Shown here: positions 60,996 to 64,000 of the stretch, piece by piece
How positions within the stretch are numbered: position 1 is the stretch's first letter
How the letters are laid out: each line of letters starts with the position of its first letter
Assembly (NCBI GenBank): GCA_022036555.1
Contig: CM039124.1
Location: forward strand, 54,962,456 to 55,026,455
DNA length: 64,000 bases
Source: Microstegium vimineum
Taxonomy: Eukaryota; Streptophyta; Magnoliopsida; Poales; Poaceae
Direction of reading: 5' to 3'
Translations under genes and position numbers: made by a program
Notes under the pieces: generated by a model
Databases searched by the model: none
What the model was told of the DNA's origin: nothing
Seen by the model: the letters and a program-made list of their open reading frames with translations, nothing else

Positions 60996-62018
60996 CTTGT
61001 TAGTTGGTTATGCTGCGCCGGTCGCGGTGCTTTACCTTGCCTGTATGGACCGGGCCTGATGATCCCTCTCTTAAGCCTTTGTAATGGTCGTCTTAGCTAT
61101 CATTTTCGCTTTTCTAGGCCTTTGCTAGTTTGCCTATCGTGTTTGTTGGACCATGTGTTTGGGGGCTGTCATCGTGTGGCTCCCATGTTCTTCCTCCCAC
61201 CCTCATGGTCTAGGATGTGGAAGTGAGCGACCTCGTATCTTACCTCGGTGGCCGAGATCGAGGGCTCGGTGAGTTACAAACGGGTAGTTTAGGTGAGACC
61301 CTGGGTCCTCATCCGCGGATGCGGACACCGGTAGAGGTCCATCGTGGATCGATCTCTAATCTTCGAGAGTCGATATGTATAGTACCCGAATCCGTTCGCT
61401 GGGATCCGAGGGCTCGTTGCCACCCTCGTGGGGTTTACCACATATTCTGTTATCTGTCAAAGCCTAAACACGTTTACCAAGCGCGTTTCACGTGAAGACG
61501 TCTATGTTCCGACCGCTAGGGCCCGCTTGGCAACGTCCCTCACTCTTCGTTTTTGGCCGGGGAGGCTGTCGAACCCGTAATGTTTTGGGCCAGCCAAGAT
61601 CCCTCGGTCTATTTACCTCATTTGTTACATAAGTATGACGGGTGAAAGACGGTCTTTCGACTGTTACCCATTGTTGTCCCTGCATTTTGCACAGTGGGGA
61701 TAAAGAGAATTGAACGTTCTTTAGATGGACTCACTTACCGTCCGTTCTCAGCTCTTTTGCTGGTTGTGGCGGGCCGGTTATGCTGCCTGTGACACCTGCC
61801 TGTTCTCGGCGCCGTTTGCAGTCTGTGGGCCCTTGTGGTAGTCGGTTGCTTGTTGAATGGTCCACATGTCACTTGACGGTTCGCTGCTACTATTCACGTC
61901 TGAAAAATAAAGGGTCACGCCTTTGTGGTTCCGAGGACTTGTATTTTTTATATTTTTTATGACCCAAAGGGCGTGTGTGTGGAAGATGGAGGGGCAACGG
62001 CTTGGCTCTATATATATA

Positions 62019-64000
62019 TGAAAGGACCTTGATGTCGCCCAGCAGGACTAGAGGGGGGGGGGGTGAATAGACCTGTTTAAAATAAACTTGCAAACTTTCT
62101 GTCAGCACAAGTTCGGCACTGCCGGCCTTGGGTCCGACACTGCTGCTCTAAAGCCCGGCAGTGCTGGCCTCCAGGACAGAACTGAGCACAATTCAAAATG
62201 TATAACTAGAATGGAAATTGTGCTTGAATGAAAACCTTCCTAGAGGTGTAGGGAACCTCTAGCACCACTTGAAAGTGGTAGCAACATACCCACCAAGTAG
62301 ATCGGGACCAAACCCTAGAAATCACCTTGAGGACAAATGTAAGTAAGACAAACAACACAAACACAAATGACACAAGATTTATCCCGTGGTTCAGCGTTGC
62401 CACCAAGGCTGGCCTAAGTCCACGTTGTTGAGGTTCGCCACACAAGGCTTAGGCTCGCCACACAAGGCTTGCCTTTCCCTCGTTCTCAAATCAAGAGTGA
62501 ACTCTTGAAGTGAGGGGTGATTTACTAGCTGCAATGAGATGGTTACAAACCTCCCGGGGCTGCCACACAAGTTGGCAAGCTCCACGGGCGACGCTCTAGC
62601 CGGCTAGGAGCAAGCTCCAAGAGTAACGAATGCAATCCACCGGCTTGAACGCGAACCAAGTGCTCTAGGCAATGAAGAACAGTTTGGGCTGCTCTCTAAT
62701 GAAGTTTGGAGGCTCAATCTCTCAAAGGATTGGAGAGGAATCAAAGGAGAAGCTTGAGGGGCTCCAATGGAGTTAGAGAGAGGGAGAGAGCTTTCTGTTT
62801 TTGCCCTGGTGAAGGGAATGGTCGAGATGACCGTTGGGGCAGCAGGGAGGGGAAATAAATACCCTCTGCTGTCCAACGAACACTTCAAGTCCCGGCACTG
62901 CTGGGCTACAGCCCGGCACTGCTGGACCCCCAGCACTGTTGCTCTGGGAAACAACACTGCTGCGCTGCCCAAAAATGCTCCGAATGAAAAACTGTTTTGC
63001 AGGGAGTCTGGGCAAGGTATGAGAGGATGTTTGGTGGAATTTGAGCACTTGGTTGCACATTTAAGCATGCATATTGCATCCCCCTTTGTAGTACGGCATT
63101 TCCTAAACTCAAATTCAAAACATCAAATGATTTAAACGCTTTTGAGTTGGTCACCGCATCCTTTGATAATTTGGGGCTGCACCATTGAATGTATTGTCCT
63201 CATTCTTGTAATACCTTGAGCATGTGTTTGCAATCATCCTTATCTCATCTCTTTGAGCAAACACACCTTAGAGCTTGTGACTTGAATCTTCCAACACATA
63301 TGAGTTCAGCCCATGGCTTCAAGTCACTTCCACTAATAAATTGATCCTCAACATAATATGACTCCTCATAGCTCGATTAGTACTTCGACTCAATGCAAGT
63401 GCTCTCTTCTTCACCTTAGCCATAGTACCTCGGTCTCCTTGACCTTCACCTTTGCTTAGTACCTCGAAGTCCTTTCCTTGCTATCTTCACCCTATCAAGC
63501 CATACTCAAGTCACATCATATTAAGCATCGATTGAAAACCCTTTCTTCAATATTGTGATCCTTGCTTGAATATCTTGTAGATATGAATGTTGAGATCAAT
63601 CAAGCTTTGATATACGAGACTTTATATCAATATGGTCAAGCCAATTTACAATTCCTTAGATCTTCTTTATTTTGGCTTGACACTCCCATCAATCACTATA
63701 ATCTCTATCTTCATACTTCTAGCTTGATCATATTAATGCAAAGTGATTCTCCAAATCTTTGTACATACAAGCAAACTAAAGTAGAGGCCATATTATATCC
63801 ATTATACATTGTCTCCTTTGTCATTTGACCTTTGCTTGGTGTTTTCTCACTAATGCACTATTGATTCATTATTCAATCCTTGATCAACACTAGTCCACTA
63901 TCCAACTCTTCTTGTTCATGTAAAGCAAGCCAATATAGAGACCAATCCATAGCTATCAACTCATGTCTCATTTTCCATTTACCAAACATGCTTGCTTTCG
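62019..64000 (+). mobile_element. LTR retrotransposon end, running off the window
   Basis: It begins TGAAAGGACCTTGATGTCGC, then AGAGGGGGGGGGGTGAATAG (compare 56981). It contains repeated CGGCACTGCTGG / CGGCAGTGCTGG phrases (62,110-62,170 and 62,890-62,940), a GTGGTTCAGCGTTGCCACCAAGG motif and a duplicated GGCTCGCCACACAAGGCTT block (62,432-62,470). No coding domain is reached before the window ends. Open frames on both strands are not conserved proteins. Confidence 0.6.

Larger units (their letters stand above)
57878..61990 (+). mobile_element. Gypsy-type / large retrotransposon derivative
   Basis: It opens TGTCGGTGTTTAGAAACTAC, a typical grass Gypsy LTR start, followed by the usual ACTGGTTCGGGCAAGAAATCC motif, a TATA region near 58,184 (CCTTTTATAG) and the phrase TAGCCCCCGAGCCTT at 59,145. 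The internal part carries the spliced ORF at 60242-60995. No matching second LTR lies in the window, so the right border is uncertain and the copy may be truncated. It appears inserted into the LTR that starts at 56981. Confidence 0.55.

Noticed and set aside
62604..63154. Long frames on both strands in the last LTR
   Set aside because: Lie within LTR-type sequence with GGCACTGCTGG repeats; no gag or pol motif.
1..64000. CRISPR arrays, bacterial operons, rRNA or tRNA genes
   Set aside because: No regularly spaced direct repeats, no rRNA signature and no tRNA cloverleaf with a T-loop GGTTCGAATC-type box that I could find; the window is plant nuclear DNA.

Overview
The window is nuclear DNA of a grass (Poaceae), probably a large-genome panicoid of the sugarcane/sorghum/maize type. 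The reasons are spliced plant genes with GC-rich first exons, many Stowaway (CTCCCTCC...), Tourist/Harbinger (TTA target sites) and hAT miniature elements, grass-type LTR retrotransposon ends, and a canonical plant MIR167 hairpin. No bacterial, viral or organellar gene set is present. All gene models were built by eye from splice junctions, reading-frame continuity and recalled family sequences; no alignment could be run.

Layout. 83-1264 (+): last three exons of a p24-beta cargo receptor. 2854-4365 (-): a seven-exon gene (six of them coding) for a conserved plant protein I cannot name. 5.3-13.4 kb: intergenic, with transposon remnants and a 120-bp in-frame tandem repeat. 13983-30525 (+): a BEACH/WD40 protein of the SPIRRIG class, 19 exons, about 3,580 residues. 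30.5-34.2 kb: intergenic MITEs and a GC-rich element. 34357-37089 (+): an aluminium-induced/TSJT1-type glutamine-amidotransferase-like protein. 39230-50412 (+): an LRR / EDR1-like / protein kinase fusion; its 5.5-kb first intron holds a Harbinger-like element and a compact LTR retrotransposon. 51793-52027 (+): MIR167. 53489-54554 (-): PSA3, a photosystem I assembly factor. From 54.6 kb to the end: a hAT element nested in a MITE, then three retrotransposon pieces, one carrying a spliced 'putative gypsy type transposon' ORF.

The genes are independent plant loci, each with its own promoter, and do not form one pathway. They cover ER-Golgi trafficking (p24), membrane and mRNP dynamics (SPIRRIG), metal-stress-associated protein, MAPKKK-like signalling, auxin-response control through miR167 and ARF6/8, and photosystem I assembly.

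Most useful second looks: three single-base frame breaks inside otherwise conserved exons (about 18,986, 21,412 and 47,079) plus a phase conflict in SPIRRIG exon 1, which suggest consensus error or decaying homeologs; the LRR-EDR1-kinase with a Cys/His/Asp triad and a DFD in place of DFG; a 1.56-kb LTR element with a gag remnant and two IQ motifs; the nested hAT long hairpin; and the tandem repeat at 12.2 kb.
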